NCBI GenBank assembly: GCA_016290135.1
Contig: JAEESW010000007.1
Coordinates: forward strand, 21,881-85,880
Length of the DNA stretch: 64,000 bases
From: a bacterium
Lineage (GTDB): Bacteria; UBP6; UBA1177
Reading direction: 5' to 3'
Below the pieces are notes generated by a model, which saw only the letters and a program-made list of their open reading frames with translations, was not told the DNA's origin and ran no database searches. The position numbers and the translations under genes are program-made. Below, piece after piece: positions 25,573 through 34,830 of this stretch. Within the stretch, counting starts at the first letter, position 1, and each line of letters opens with the position of its first letter.

Positions 25573-26334
25573 TCATTCCGGCTGATTTTCATACATGATC
25601 TCTGTTCCGACTTCGGAATATTCTCCGTTTTCGCTGCGGAGTTCGAAGATCTCTGCGTCAGAGAGGGAGAAAAAGGCAGTTTCCGTCCCTAAAACGAAAG
25701 AAGCCGCAAATGTCGCAGGTCTTGTTGAAGAGTTTTCGCGGAAAAAAGCGATGTTTTTCAGTGTGTAACCCGATTTCGCAGCTGAAAAAAGGGCGAACTG
25801 AAGTCTTGATGCAGGAAAGATCACAATGAATTTTCCACCCTTGCGCAGGATATTTTTGGAAATCTCAAAAAAATCGGCGAGGCTTCCGGCAACTTCGTGC
25901 TTTGCGAGAGCTTTTTCGGAATCTGCACTCAAATGCCCGCTTTCTTTGGCAAAATAGGGAGGATTTACAAAAACAAGGTCATATTTTTTTCTTTTTGCCT
26001 TCGCAAAATCGGCAAAATCGGCGTGAACTGCCGAAATTTCGCCGGACAGAGAGTTCCTTTCGATATTTTTTTCAAGGATCCCGCAGAGCGACTCCTGGAT
26101 CTCAATGCAGTCGATCTTAGGCAGGAATCCGCGTCTTTTAAGGACGATCGAAACTATCCCGCTCCCTGCACCGATCTCAAGAGCGGTGTTTTCCGGGCCG
26201 AAAGCAGAGCAGATTCTGTTTACGAACCACGAAAGGATCATAGAGTCGGAATTGAAGCGGTATCCGTTTTTGCTCTGATATAACTCAGTGGATTTGTTAT
26301 AGATTTTGTTTAAAGTGAGTTCGTTTTCAAGCAT
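25573..26334 (-). CDS. tRNA1(Val) A37 N6-methyltransferase-like protein (TrmN6/YfiC)
   Basis: A 253-residue Rossmann-fold SAM methyltransferase. EIGAGSGIVSIVL is the SAM loop and VFVNPPYF is the NPPY catalytic motif of N6-adenine or N5-glutamine methylation. The N-terminal KNGYRFNSDSMILSWFV matches the TrmN6/YfiC group (SADALLL-like segment). It probably methylates A37 of a tRNA; rRNA or protein substrates are less likely. It starts three bases after tsaC ends. Confidence 0.83.
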   Translation of the reverse strand: MLENELTLNKIYNKSTELYQSKNGYRFNSDSMILSWFVNRICSAFGPENTALEIGAGSGIVSIVLKRRGFLPKIDCIEIQESLCGILEKNIERNSLSGEISAVHADFADFAKAKRKKYDLVFVNPPYFAKESGHLSADSEKALAKHEVAGSLADFFEISKNILRKGGKFIVIFPASRLQFALFSAAKSGYTLKNIAFFRENSSTRPATFAASFVLGTETAFFSLSDAEIFELRSENGEYSEVGTEIMYENQPE

Positions 26335-26337
26335 AGA

Positions 26338-26970
26338 TCAAAGGACTTTTCTGAAAATATCCTCTTTTTTTATCGCGCCTTCTCGGACTATTTCGAAATT
26401 GTGATGCTCGACCCTGACGATCGTAGAAGGAATGTTTGTCGGGCTTGCCTGATGCTCGATAGAGATCGAATCGTCGCAGATGAGGACGCCGTCTATAACT
26501 CCGTCAAAGTATGAAAAGACATCGGTATAGTTCGTTGCCGGAGCCTGACCTGTTATATTGGCACTCGTGCTGACGATCGGATGTCCGACCAGATCGATGA
26601 ATTTGTTGACGAAAGAGTAAGGCGAGCAGCGGATCCCGACATAGCCTGTTCCGCCCGTTATGAATTCAGGAAGGTCCGGTTTGCACTCGTGGATTATCGT
26701 GAGCGGTCCCGGCCAGAAGAATTTCGCGAGCCTCTGTGCGACAGGAAGAAAGCCTTCTATAAGTTCCGAGAGCATCTCATCTTTTCTGTTGTTTGAAATG
26801 AGGACGGAAAGCGGTTTGTTCGCCGCTATTCCTTTGATCTGCTTGATCCTCATGACAGGTTCTTCCTCGAAAATGATCGAGCCGAGTCCGTAAACTGTTT
26901 CGGTCGGATATGCGATGACCTGGCCGTTTCTGACCTTCCACGCAGCTTCTTCGATTGAAAGGATCTCCAT
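26338..26970 (-). CDS. tsaC: Threonylcarbamoyl-AMP synthase (Sua5/YrdC/TsaC)
   Basis: A 210-residue YrdC-domain protein that makes threonylcarbamoyl-AMP for the t6A37 tRNA modification. AYPTETVYGLG near residue 20 and KRPLS-type KGIAANKPLSVLIS are the family signatures; the SANITGQ segment is also intact. There is no C-terminal Sua5 domain. It sits directly after purE with one base between and before a tRNA methyltransferase, so two tRNA-modification genes are neighbours. Confidence 0.9.
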   Translation of the reverse strand: MEILSIEEAAWKVRNGQVIAYPTETVYGLGSIIFEEEPVMRIKQIKGIAANKPLSVLISNNRKDEMLSELIEGFLPVAQRLAKFFWPGPLTIIHECKPDLPEFITGGTGYVGIRCSPYSFVNKFIDLVGHPIVSTSANITGQAPATNYTDVFSYFDGVIDGVLICDDSISIEHQASPTNIPSTIVRVEHHNFEIVREGAIKKEDIFRKVL

Positions 26971-26971
26971 A

Positions 26972-27460
26972 CTACACCTCTTTAGCTAAATCTTGGATTT
27001 TATTATCTTTTGCCTCGACTTCGTCTTTCATTTTCATTTTGTACGCCTTGAGTTTTGCGGCAAGTTCTCCGTCAGATGCGGCAAGGATCTGGACTGCAAA
27101 AAGTCCCGCGTTTTTTGCACCGTCGATAGCCATTGTTGCAACGGGAACGCCTGAAGGCATCTGGACAGTCGCATAGAGCGCGTCAAGTCCGTGGAGAGCG
27201 CCTGAATCCAAAGGAACGGCGATGACCGGTTTTACAGTATGTGCTGCAACGACTCCGGCAAGGTGGGCTGCGGCTCCTGCGCCGGCGATAAAGCACGATC
27301 CGTCAAAATTTTCAACGAGAGCGACTGTTTTTTCGGGCGTTCTGTGCGCCGAACTTACATGAACTTCAAAAGCGACTCCGAATTCTTTGAGGACAGCAAC
27401 TGCCTTCTGCATGACTTTCCAGTCGGAATCGCTGCCCATGATGATCATTACTTTGTTCAT
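26972..27460 (-). CDS. purE: N5-carboxyaminoimidazole ribonucleotide mutase (PurE)
   Basis: A 162-residue class I PurE of purine synthesis, interconverting N5-CAIR and CAIR. GSDSDW (10-15) and VSSAHRTPE are the substrate loops, followed by GAGAAAHLAGVVA. The C-terminus is longer and more charged than in most PurE proteins. PurK is not in the window. It is tightly spaced with the small secreted protein gene upstream and with tsaC downstream. Confidence 0.94.
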   Translation of the reverse strand: MNKVMIIMGSDSDWKVMQKAVAVLKEFGVAFEVHVSSAHRTPEKTVALVENFDGSCFIAGAGAAAHLAGVVAAHTVKPVIAVPLDSGALHGLDALYATVQMPSGVPVATMAIDGAKNAGLFAVQILAASDGELAAKLKAYKMKMKDEVEAKDNKIQDLAKEV

Positions 27461-27462
27461 TT

Positions 27463-27936
27463 TTACCTCTGTTTCTGCTGATTTACATTGTTTTTATTCT
27501 GTTTTTTATTGTAGATTTCACTCAAAAGATCCAATTTCTTACGCGAAAGTTCCATACATTTTGAAATTTGTTCTGCCGAAACCGTTTTGTCCCCGGATGA
27601 ATATTTTTTTATTTCCCCGGAGCACTTCAAAAGCTTGTCAAATGCCGAAATTATCTCTTTTGTAAGGGGATCTGGCGCGATGTTTCTGACCAAGATTATC
27701 GATTTTCCGTTCGAGACCGTCGCATCGACTTCGTCAAGGATCGCTATGATGTATTCTTTGTCTACAGCTTTTGCCGCCGCAAGGCTCATCGTGAGAGTCT
27801 CAAGCCTGTAAGCAAGCGAGATCTCACCGATCGCGACAGCCTGGTATTTCAAAGTGAGAAGCGTTGTTTCGGCAGTATCCGGAAAAAGGGTGAAAAAAGA
27901 AAAGAGAATTAGAAATACAAGGGAAATGCGCTTCAT
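27463..27936 (-). CDS. Small exported protein of unknown function
   Basis: A 157-residue protein with a signal peptide (about 1-18, LFSFFTLFPDTAE), a helical body and a Lys/Asn/Gln-rich C-terminus. I do not recognise the family. It is the first gene of the purE-tsaC transcript, with a strong promoter 30 bp upstream and a two-base gap to purE. Confidence 0.75.
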   Translation of the reverse strand: MKRISLVFLILFSFFTLFPDTAETTLLTLKYQAVAIGEISLAYRLETLTMSLAAAKAVDKEYIIAILDEVDATVSNGKSIILVRNIAPDPLTKEIISAFDKLLKCSGEIKKYSSGDKTVSAEQISKCMELSRKKLDLLSEIYNKKQNKNNVNQQKQR

Positions 27937-27963
27937 AAAAACTCCCCGAAAAAAAAGCGCATT

Positions 27964-27991
27964 ATTATACTTTTTTTGCGGAAAAAGTCAA
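27964..27991 (-). promoter_or_regulatory. Promoter of the purE-tsaC operon
   Basis: Minus strand TTGACT (27991-27986), a 16-bp spacer and a perfect TATAAT (27969-27964). It heads the row of minus-strand genes that continues through tsaC and the methyltransferase. Confidence 0.72.
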
Positions 27992-28105
27992 AATTCGGAG
28001 TCGTTTTTGCCGTTGTTGTTTCATTAGAATGATCCGCGCCGTCGGTATAACATCATAACGATATTCCGATGTGACGGATCTGATTCCGGCGCGTCGGAAA
28101 AGATA

Positions 28106-29107
28106 TTATTTTTTGCCTTCGGTGTATTCCAGCATCCAGTTGTAGTGGTCGCGGAAGATCTCTTCGACGTTTCTGAATTTCATTCCGAGCTCTTTCTGAG
28201 CCTTTTCGGATGATGCGTGGAGGTCGCTTTTCAGGATCCTTGCACTGCCGCGGGTGATCACAGGTTCAACGCTCTTGAAAAAGCGGTAAAAACAGTTCTC
28301 CGCCAGGAATCCTGCAGTGTACATCAGCCAGTAGGGCAGGGAAACTTTCGGGCGTTTCCTTCCGGAAAGTTTTTCAAGGATCCCCATCATTTCGTCGTTC
28401 GTCGTGTGGCCGCCTGTAAGAAGGTAAAATTCGCCGGTCTTACCCTTTTCGCCTGCAAGGATTATTCCTTCGACGACATCTCTGACATCGACCCAGTCGA
28501 ATCCGCCGTAAGCGGGATATGCCGGAAGTTTGCCTTTGCGGAAATTCATTTCCATCGTTCCCATCTGCGACGGACGGAAGTCGTTCGGACCGAGGATTCC
28601 TACAGGGCAGACTGTTACGGCGTCTATTCTTCCTTCTTCGACCGCCTTCTGGACGATAAGAGAGCCTTCGGCCTTCGTGATGCCGTATTCAAGCATCGCT
28701 CTGTCGGGGTTGAAACCCATTTCTTCGGTCGCGACGACGCCTTCACCCGGATCGCCCAAAGCCTCGATCGAACTGACGTGAACGAGTCTCCTGACTTTGT
28801 CTGCTATGCACGCTTCGACGACGTTTCTGACACCGTCGACGTTGACTGTTTTGATCTTGTCGTAAACACCGCACTTGATAGAGATCGCAGCCGCGCAGTT
28901 ATAGACCAGATCGGCTCCTTCAAAAGCCCTTTTCAGCGATTCAAGATCCCTCGTATCGCCTTTTACCTCTTCAAAATCGAGCCCTTCGATCGCCTTTCTG
29001 ACCGTAGTTTCCTCGTGAATGAGGATCCTCGGTCTGATGCCTCTTTTGTTGAGTTTGCGGACAAGGTTGTTGCCTACATGACCGCTTGCACCTGTGATGA
29101 CTATCAT
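28106..29107 (-). CDS. NAD(P)-dependent epimerase/reductase (dihydroflavonol-reductase-like)
   Basis: A 333-residue extended SDR. TGASGHVGNNLVRKL is the cofactor loop, and the catalytic Ser and Tyr-Lys lie in HVSSIEALG and YGITKAEGS. It resembles the dihydroflavonol 4-reductase/HpnA group and 3-beta-hydroxysteroid dehydrogenases acting on lipids or terpenoids; the substrate cannot be fixed. The start is the ATG at 29107 after GGAGGG. A promoter is at 29143-29170. Confidence 0.85.
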   Translation of the reverse strand: MIVITGASGHVGNNLVRKLNKRGIRPRILIHEETTVRKAIEGLDFEEVKGDTRDLESLKRAFEGADLVYNCAAAISIKCGVYDKIKTVNVDGVRNVVEACIADKVRRLVHVSSIEALGDPGEGVVATEEMGFNPDRAMLEYGITKAEGSLIVQKAVEEGRIDAVTVCPVGILGPNDFRPSQMGTMEMNFRKGKLPAYPAYGGFDWVDVRDVVEGIILAGEKGKTGEFYLLTGGHTTNDEMMGILEKLSGRKRPKVSLPYWLMYTAGFLAENCFYRFFKSVEPVITRGSARILKSDLHASSEKAQKELGMKFRNVEEIFRDHYNWMLEYTEGKK

Positions 29108-29142
29108 TTTTCCCTCCAAAGTGATAAAAAAACAACCAATGA

Positions 29143-29170
29143 AATATAGCGATTATTTGATGATTTTCAA
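29143..29170 (-). promoter_or_regulatory. Promoter of the epimerase gene, overlapping an inverted repeat
   Basis: Minus strand TTGAAA (29170-29165), a 16-bp spacer and TATATT (29148-29143). A perfect 8-bp inverted repeat TTATTTGA / TCAAATAA (29153-29174) covers the -35 and spacer and could be an operator. Confidence 0.5.
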
Positions 29171-29207
29171 ATAAGAAAAGTTACAGCAGGAAAAAATTTT
29201 TTATGGA

Positions 29208-32200
29208 TTATCTCTCTGTGCCTGATTTTCTCGTGAATGCGAATCCGAGAATGAAGAGAAGTGCTGCAAGGACTGCGAAGATCCCGGTGTTCGAGTCGTC
29301 GACAGCTGTTACAGCGCAGCTTCCGCCGTCATCATCGCCGTCTGTACATGTGAAGTCGCCTTCTTCACACTTGTAGGTGAATTCTTTCGATCTGATCGGA
29401 AGACCGATGACTTCCATGTCGGAATCCTCAAGTTTGAACTTTGATTTTACTACCTCTATCTGTGCCATCTGGTCTTTCGGGATGTTGAATTCGGCAACGA
29501 GGAGCAGTGTTTTTTCTTCGTTCGCCTCGAAGGAAAGCGGGGTGTCGAGAACGAATTCCACGCTGCTTCCGACCTCATCCGGCACTACTGTAGCGATCAT
29601 CTGTTCGCTTTCGTGGGATGCGTTTTTGTCCGTATCGAGGTAAAGTGAAAGCTTTTTGATGCCGTCTTTGAATTTTACCGATTTCGAAGTCGTCTTGACT
29701 GAGAATTTCTTGAGGCTGTTGCTTTGTTCGATCGATTTCGCCCTGATCTGAAGGACTGCAACCGGACCTTTGTTTATCTTGGAAAGGGAAGGAATCGCGG
29801 GTTCCGTTCCGCCTTTCGTGAAAACAAACGCTTTTGTCGTCGGTTCGAACGCAAACTCGGCGAACTGGAGCGGACTTTCCTCCATTTTGGAGGTTATCTC
29901 TTTGACATTGCTGAACTTGAAAGCTTCGATGCTCTCGATGTAAAACGAGAAGCCGGTGTTGAGCGGAACAGCTTCAGGTGTCTGGTAGGTCGCGTCAGAA
30001 ACGATTATGAAGTGGTGGAGCTCGTTGACCGGATAGTTTGCATGTTCGGCTTTCAGTGCGAAAGTTACTATCTTTGAATTGACGGCAGATTCCGAAACGA
30101 CATTTTCACCTTCGTCGAGAAGTCCGTTTCCGTTTTTATCGTAAACAAGTCTTATGTTGTTCAATTTTGTAGCAGCATCTTTGATGTAGACGCTTGTTAC
30201 GACCGAATCAAAAGTGAAATTCTTGTCCTTTTCTTCACTCGATGCGATGACTGAGAACTGCCCCATGACAAGATCGTTTGTAGGAGCCGGAACGATTATT
30301 TCAGAGCTGCTGACAGGTGAGTTTTTGCCTTCTGCCACAGTGATGCTGACGCTGGAAGCGAAACTTGCTTCATCAGTGACGCATGCGCCGTCTCTGCAGA
30401 GTTTGCCGGCACCGCATTCTTCGTCCTTTTCACAACCGCCGCCGTCGCCGTAACCTCCGCATGGCGTGAGGTCAGGATTTTCGCATGCAGCCGGAGAAGG
30501 ACAGTTGCCGAGCGTCAGTCTGAGCGGAATGGATGTGTTGGTCTTGTAAGGTTTGCCCGAATCGTCGCTGATAATGGCGGTGTTCTCGATGACCTCGTTC
30601 TTTGCAAGGTTTTCTTTCGGTTTTACTTTGAAACGGACCATGATCGTCTCTTCGCAATTCTGCGTAGCCTGGTCGCAGTAGTACATCATATCGGCGACTT
30701 TATACGGAGTCGCGAGAGGGAATTCGCCGTTGTTGTCTTCGATCGGGATCCACTTTTTGCAGACATTTTCGCTTTTCCACTCTTTACACATTTCGGTCGT
30801 GCCGGGAACGTATGAGATCTTGTTGACTGCAAGTGTATCCTGAACGGTTACGTTCGTCGAGATGTCGTCACCCCAGTTCTGGACCTTGATCATGAAGTAG
30901 AAAGGTGCTGTAGAGCAGATCGAATCGGCTGTTTCGGAGCATGAGCAGTAGTTTTTCTCCCTTCCGTCAGGAGTTGCCGGGTTCATAGGAATATCGTATC
31001 TCGGAGCTTTCGTATCGACAGAGACGACCATGAAGTTCGTGTAGATGACGTCTCTGTTTGCACCGATCCTTATGAACATGTTGGTGTCGCCTTTTTTGAA
31101 CTGCTCGTCGTAGAGCGGGTTCATTTCTGCATCAAGCAGGAAGGTATCGACATCCATCGTGTATTCGAGGGTGTTCGGATCAGGATTGTTCGGATCGCCG
31201 CCGGCACATGTCGGGACTGTATCCTGCCATCCGTAGATGCTCGAGATCGAGTTGTAGGTCTCGGAGTAGTTGAAAGGAGTGCCGTCGGAATCCTGGAATT
31301 TTGCGGGGTTGCACTCGTTCTGAACGATAACGGTGCTTTCAGGCGGAGTCGTCTGGCCTGTTACCTGAAGACCTTCCGGGGGACAGGAACCGCCGAGCAG
31401 ACCGCTGCCGCAGCCTGAAGCGTAAGCGAATCCCGGGTCGCCTTCATGGACCGCGAAAGTCATTTTTACGATAGGTTTGTCGGGAAATTCAAAGCCCGAA
31501 ATGCCGAGGTCGACATACTGGCCGGCATACTGGCTGAAACCGTTGTAGATATAGACCATTTTCGCGTTTACTTTGGTCGAACGGTAAACCGTTATGAGCG
31601 ACCAGCCGCACATAACAGTCGAACTGTATGTCGTATATCCCTGGACCTGTGAGATGTAGCCTGCGTCATTCGTGCAGGTGACATCGCTCACGGTGTAGTT
31701 TCCGTAAAGGGAAAGACCGTCTGATTTGTAGCCCAGATCTCTTCCCTGAGCGTGTATCTGGCTGAAAAAATCGGTGACGTCGACGCGGTAGGTGAAGTGT
31801 CCTCCGGTTATTGCGCCGGCACTTTCGTAAGCTATTCCTTCGAAAGTGAAATCCTGGATGCCGGGGTTTGCGTCGGTACCGAGGGCTCCGATCCTTTCCG
31901 CAGCTACATTGGCTGTCTGGTTTATCTGACCGTCGTCCGAAGTGAAGTTGAGAGTCGCCGTGTTGTCAATCTGGCTCACATTGTTCGGATCGACACTCGC
32001 CGTCCAGACAAGGTAAGCCGCTTCGACATACGCATCTTCCGGAACATGGCGGTTGGTAAGTTTGAAAGTGCTCGAAGTAAGGCATGTGTCAGGCTCAGGG
32101 TTGCCGGGAAGGTCGCATCCGACCGAGCCGTCAACAGTGCAGAGGGTCCTGTTTTCATTGCTCATCAAAGATTTGAACATAACAAAATAATCGAAACTTC

Positions 32201-32324
32201 CGGCTTCCCACTGGAGTTCTTTGTCGTTAAGAACAGAAACATTGGGGCCGATGGTCGTTCCCGTGTAGGCAAAAACAGGAAGCGCCGTCAAAAGCGCAAG
32301 GATCAACAGAAAAAGTTTTTTCAT
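29208..32324 (-). CDS. Large surface protein with MYXO-CTERM-like C-terminal sorting signal
   Basis: A 1038-residue exported protein. Signal peptide is 1-19. The body is beta-rich, with a DUF11-like conserved-repeat segment (VQDTLAVNKISYVPGTTEM) near residue 490, a C-x-KDEEC-x-AGKLC Cys motif near 650, and further beta domains. The end reads GGSCAV, a hydrophobic helix (IFAVLAALLFILGFAF) and TRKSGTER, which is the tripartite layout of MYXO-CTERM and similar sorting signals. It is therefore probably a cell-surface anchored adhesin or structural protein. It is monocistronic with its own promoter; the exact function is unknown. Confidence 0.83.
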   Translation of the reverse strand: MKKLFLLILALLTALPVFAYTGTTIGPNVSVLNDKELQWEAGSFDYFVMFKSLMSNENRTLCTVDGSVGCDLPGNPEPDTCLTSSTFKLTNRHVPEDAYVEAAYLVWTASVDPNNVSQIDNTATLNFTSDDGQINQTANVAAERIGALGTDANPGIQDFTFEGIAYESAGAITGGHFTYRVDVTDFFSQIHAQGRDLGYKSDGLSLYGNYTVSDVTCTNDAGYISQVQGYTTYSSTVMCGWSLITVYRSTKVNAKMVYIYNGFSQYAGQYVDLGISGFEFPDKPIVKMTFAVHEGDPGFAYASGCGSGLLGGSCPPEGLQVTGQTTPPESTVIVQNECNPAKFQDSDGTPFNYSETYNSISSIYGWQDTVPTCAGGDPNNPDPNTLEYTMDVDTFLLDAEMNPLYDEQFKKGDTNMFIRIGANRDVIYTNFMVVSVDTKAPRYDIPMNPATPDGREKNYCSCSETADSICSTAPFYFMIKVQNWGDDISTNVTVQDTLAVNKISYVPGTTEMCKEWKSENVCKKWIPIEDNNGEFPLATPYKVADMMYYCDQATQNCEETIMVRFKVKPKENLAKNEVIENTAIISDDSGKPYKTNTSIPLRLTLGNCPSPAACENPDLTPCGGYGDGGGCEKDEECGAGKLCRDGACVTDEASFASSVSITVAEGKNSPVSSSEIIVPAPTNDLVMGQFSVIASSEEKDKNFTFDSVVTSVYIKDAATKLNNIRLVYDKNGNGLLDEGENVVSESAVNSKIVTFALKAEHANYPVNELHHFIIVSDATYQTPEAVPLNTGFSFYIESIEAFKFSNVKEITSKMEESPLQFAEFAFEPTTKAFVFTKGGTEPAIPSLSKINKGPVAVLQIRAKSIEQSNSLKKFSVKTTSKSVKFKDGIKKLSLYLDTDKNASHESEQMIATVVPDEVGSSVEFVLDTPLSFEANEEKTLLLVAEFNIPKDQMAQIEVVKSKFKLEDSDMEVIGLPIRSKEFTYKCEEGDFTCTDGDDDGGSCAVTAVDDSNTGIFAVLAALLFILGFAFTRKSGTER

Positions 32325-32360
32325 TACACTCTCCTAAATGTCAAGACCTAAAAACTATCA

Positions 32361-32388
32361 ATTTTAACAGAAAGCGAAAATAAGTCAA
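32361..32388 (-). promoter_or_regulatory. Promoter of the large surface protein gene
   Basis: Minus strand TTGACT (32388-32383), a 16-bp spacer and TAAAAT (32366-32361), with AGGAGAG before the ATG at 32324. Confidence 0.62.
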
Positions 32389-32490
32389 AGCATCAGATGA
32401 AGAGCCTGCCCGCAGCGATTTGCTTTTTCCTGTTTTTTTACGAAAATAACGGGATTTTTTGGTGTTTTGTCCTTTTTAAGCGGAGGAAGC

Positions 32491-32973
32491 ATGGCGAAAA
32501 GAGAAAACTACATCTCGTGGGATCAGTATTTTATGGGGGTCGCGCTTCTCAGTGCGCAGCGTTCAAAAGATCCGAACACACAGGTAGGAGCGTGCATCGT
32601 CAACAGTGAGCACCGCATCGTCGGAGTTGGTTACAACGGCTTCCCGGCAGGTTGCGGCGACGATTCGCTTCCATGGGACAGGGACGGGGAGTATCTCGAC
32701 ACGAAATATCCTTTCGTAGTTCATGCCGAACTGAACGCGATACTCAATTCGATCCAGAATCTGCGAGGCTGCACGATCTATGTCGCCCTTTTCCCGTGCA
32801 ACGAATGCGCCAAAGCGATAATACAGTCAGGTATTTCAGAAATCGTCTATCTTTCCGACAAATATGCCGACACCGACGCCGTGAAGGCTTCCAAACTGAT
32901 GCTGGCGCAGGCCAATGTCAAAATGAGGAAACTCGATCCTCTGCCGGGGGATATCGTTCTGAAATTCAGTTGA
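32491..32973 (+). CDS. dCMP/CMP deaminase
   Basis: A 160-residue zinc deaminase that makes dUMP from dCMP for thymidylate synthesis. The zinc site is His79-Ala-Glu81 and Cys103/Cys106 (PCNECAK). The N-terminal WDQYFMGVALLSAQRSKDPN is typical of deoxycytidylate deaminases of the ComEB type. The ATG at 32491 follows GGAGG. It is divergent from the surface protein gene. Confidence 0.9.
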   Translation: MAKRENYISWDQYFMGVALLSAQRSKDPNTQVGACIVNSEHRIVGVGYNGFPAGCGDDSLPWDRDGEYLDTKYPFVVHAELNAILNSIQNLRGCTIYVALFPCNECAKAIIQSGISEIVYLSDKYADTDAVKASKLMLAQANVKMRKLDPLPGDIVLKFS

Positions 32974-32990
32974 GCTGATGCACCTGCGAT

Positions 32991-33018
32991 TTGCGCTTTT
33001 TTGATTGTTCACTATAAT
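32991..33018 (+). promoter_or_regulatory. Promoter before the GAF/HD-GYP gene
   Basis: TTGCGC (32991-32996), a 16-bp spacer and TATAAT (33013-33018); the TTG start codon lies 32 bp downstream after GGAGGGAG. Confidence 0.6.
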
Positions 33019-33049
33019 CAGTAGTTTTTTGTTTTTAATGGAGGGAGTC

Positions 33050-34807
33050 TTGGCAAATAAGGATCTGGTGTTTGTTCCGTCATTTCTGAAAATCGAGCGC
33101 TTCGAAAACAGGATGCCCGTAGTGTACGAGACTTTTTCCGAGATCGATGCGAAGCTGGCCGGGCTCGGGAAAGTGCCTTACATCCTGATAGTTGCCATGC
33201 GCGATTATAAGCCGGAACTTTCTTTGATAAAAGACGCGAAAGCTGTCCTTATCGTTTCATTTGACTGCAGGTTCAAACAGCTCAATCCCCATGTTTTTGT
33301 CATCGACGGCGAGAAATTCGACCGTTTTTCGCTTGAATACATCCTCGATTTTATCAACATAAACATCGATCTTTACAACAGGATACTTGAAAACGCGCAG
33401 ATAGGCATAAGTCTCAGTGTCGAGAAGGATCCGAACGCTCTTTACGGGCAGATCCTCACTTTTCTGCGCAAGGCGACGAGCGCCGAAGCCGGCACGCTCT
33501 ACCTGATGAACGAGGAGCACGATAAAATATTCTTCGTTTCGAGCCAGAACAGCAGGCTCGGTTCGAAGGTGTTCGAAAAGCGCGAGATCCCTTTCAACAA
33601 AAGGAGTTTCGTCGGTTATGTCTGCGACAAGGGCGAGACGCTCAACATTCCTGACGCCTACAGTATCCCGGAAGACGCTCCCTACACTTTCAACAGCGAT
33701 CTCGACAAAAGGCTCAGCTACAAGACGGTCTCGATAATCACTGTCCCGATGAAGACGGCTACCGGAGACATCGTCGGTGCGGTCCAGCTCATAAACAAGA
33801 TCGACGGCGAATCGGGCGAGCCCGTTCCGTTCAGCGATTTCGACACGATCATGCTGACGAGCCTCTCGACTTTGGCAGCTGTTTCGGTAGAGAACAACAA
33901 TCTTCTTCTTGAAACCGAAAAACTTCTCAACAACATGATAATTTCTTCGGTAAAGGCAATCGAACAGAGGGATCCGATAACCAAAGGTCACAGTATCCGC
34001 GTTGCGGCGTACACGATGGCGATCCTCAAACGCGCTGTATCCGATCCGGAGATCGCATGCCGTTACAGCATCGACAAAAATACCATGAAGGTCGCGGAAA
34101 CGGCTTCTCTGCTGCACGATTACGGCAAGGTAGGGGTCCGCGAAAAACTCCTTATGAAGCAGAACAGGTTCTATCATGAAGAGCTTCAGACGATGAAGTG
34201 GCGTATAAAGTACGCTATCGTTTTCATGAGGGAGGGCAGCGAGGAGAAGGCCGTCGCGGAAGAGTTCCTTTCAAAACTCGATTCGCTCGATATCCCGCGT
34301 CCTCACGATGAAGAAGAGAACAGGCTCATTGAAAAGGTCTCTGGTATCATAGTCGATGCAAACGGCGAAAAGATAGAAATCGTAACCGCGGAAGAGCTTG
34401 CATATCTCAACATCCAGAAAGGAACACTTACAACGGAAGAGCGTTCGAACATGGAAAAGCATGTCCTCTACAGCTATGAACTGCTCAATTCGATAGACTG
34501 GCCTCTTTCACTCAAGGCTGTGCCGGATGTCGCGGCTTCGCACCACGAAAAACTCGACGGAAGCGGCTATCCGTTCCATAAAAAGGCTGAGGATCTCGGT
34601 ATCATCGAGCGCGTCATGGCTATAGCCGACATCTATGACGCTCTGACCGCGAAGGACAGACCGTACAAAAAGGCCATTTCACCTGAGATCGCCGTTTCCA
34701 TCCTGAAGAAGGAGGTCGATGACGGAAAACTCGATCCTGTCCTTTTCGACCTTTTTGCCTCCAACCGCGAAGCTATCGACAGTGAAGTCGACGCCAAGGT
34801 ATCATAG
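33050..34807 (+). CDS. GAF-HD-GYP cyclic-di-GMP phosphodiesterase-like protein
   Basis: A 585-residue signalling protein. Residues 1-~115 are an N-terminal region without a clear match, possibly a degenerate receiver. Residues ~130-290 are a GAF domain. Residues ~300-575 are an HD-GYP domain with LLHDYGKVG (metal HD) and HHEKLDGSGYP (GYP), separated by a longer than usual insert. HD-GYP proteins hydrolyse c-di-GMP and regulate motility and surface life. The start is TTG at 33050, spaced correctly behind GAGGGAG. The upstream ATG at 33038 overlaps the Shine-Dalgarno, so I reject it. Confidence 0.87.
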   Translation: MANKDLVFVPSFLKIERFENRMPVVYETFSEIDAKLAGLGKVPYILIVAMRDYKPELSLIKDAKAVLIVSFDCRFKQLNPHVFVIDGEKFDRFSLEYILDFININIDLYNRILENAQIGISLSVEKDPNALYGQILTFLRKATSAEAGTLYLMNEEHDKIFFVSSQNSRLGSKVFEKREIPFNKRSFVGYVCDKGETLNIPDAYSIPEDAPYTFNSDLDKRLSYKTVSIITVPMKTATGDIVGAVQLINKIDGESGEPVPFSDFDTIMLTSLSTLAAVSVENNNLLLETEKLLNNMIISSVKAIEQRDPITKGHSIRVAAYTMAILKRAVSDPEIACRYSIDKNTMKVAETASLLHDYGKVGVREKLLMKQNRFYHEELQTMKWRIKYAIVFMREGSEEKAVAEEFLSKLDSLDIPRPHDEEENRLIEKVSGIIVDANGEKIEIVTAEELAYLNIQKGTLTTEERSNMEKHVLYSYELLNSIDWPLSLKAVPDVAASHHEKLDGSGYPFHKKAEDLGIIERVMAIADIYDALTAKDRPYKKAISPEIAVSILKKEVDDGKLDPVLFDLFASNREAIDSEVDAKVS

Positions 34808-34830
34808 AACACTTTTTCCGGCGGTGCGTT

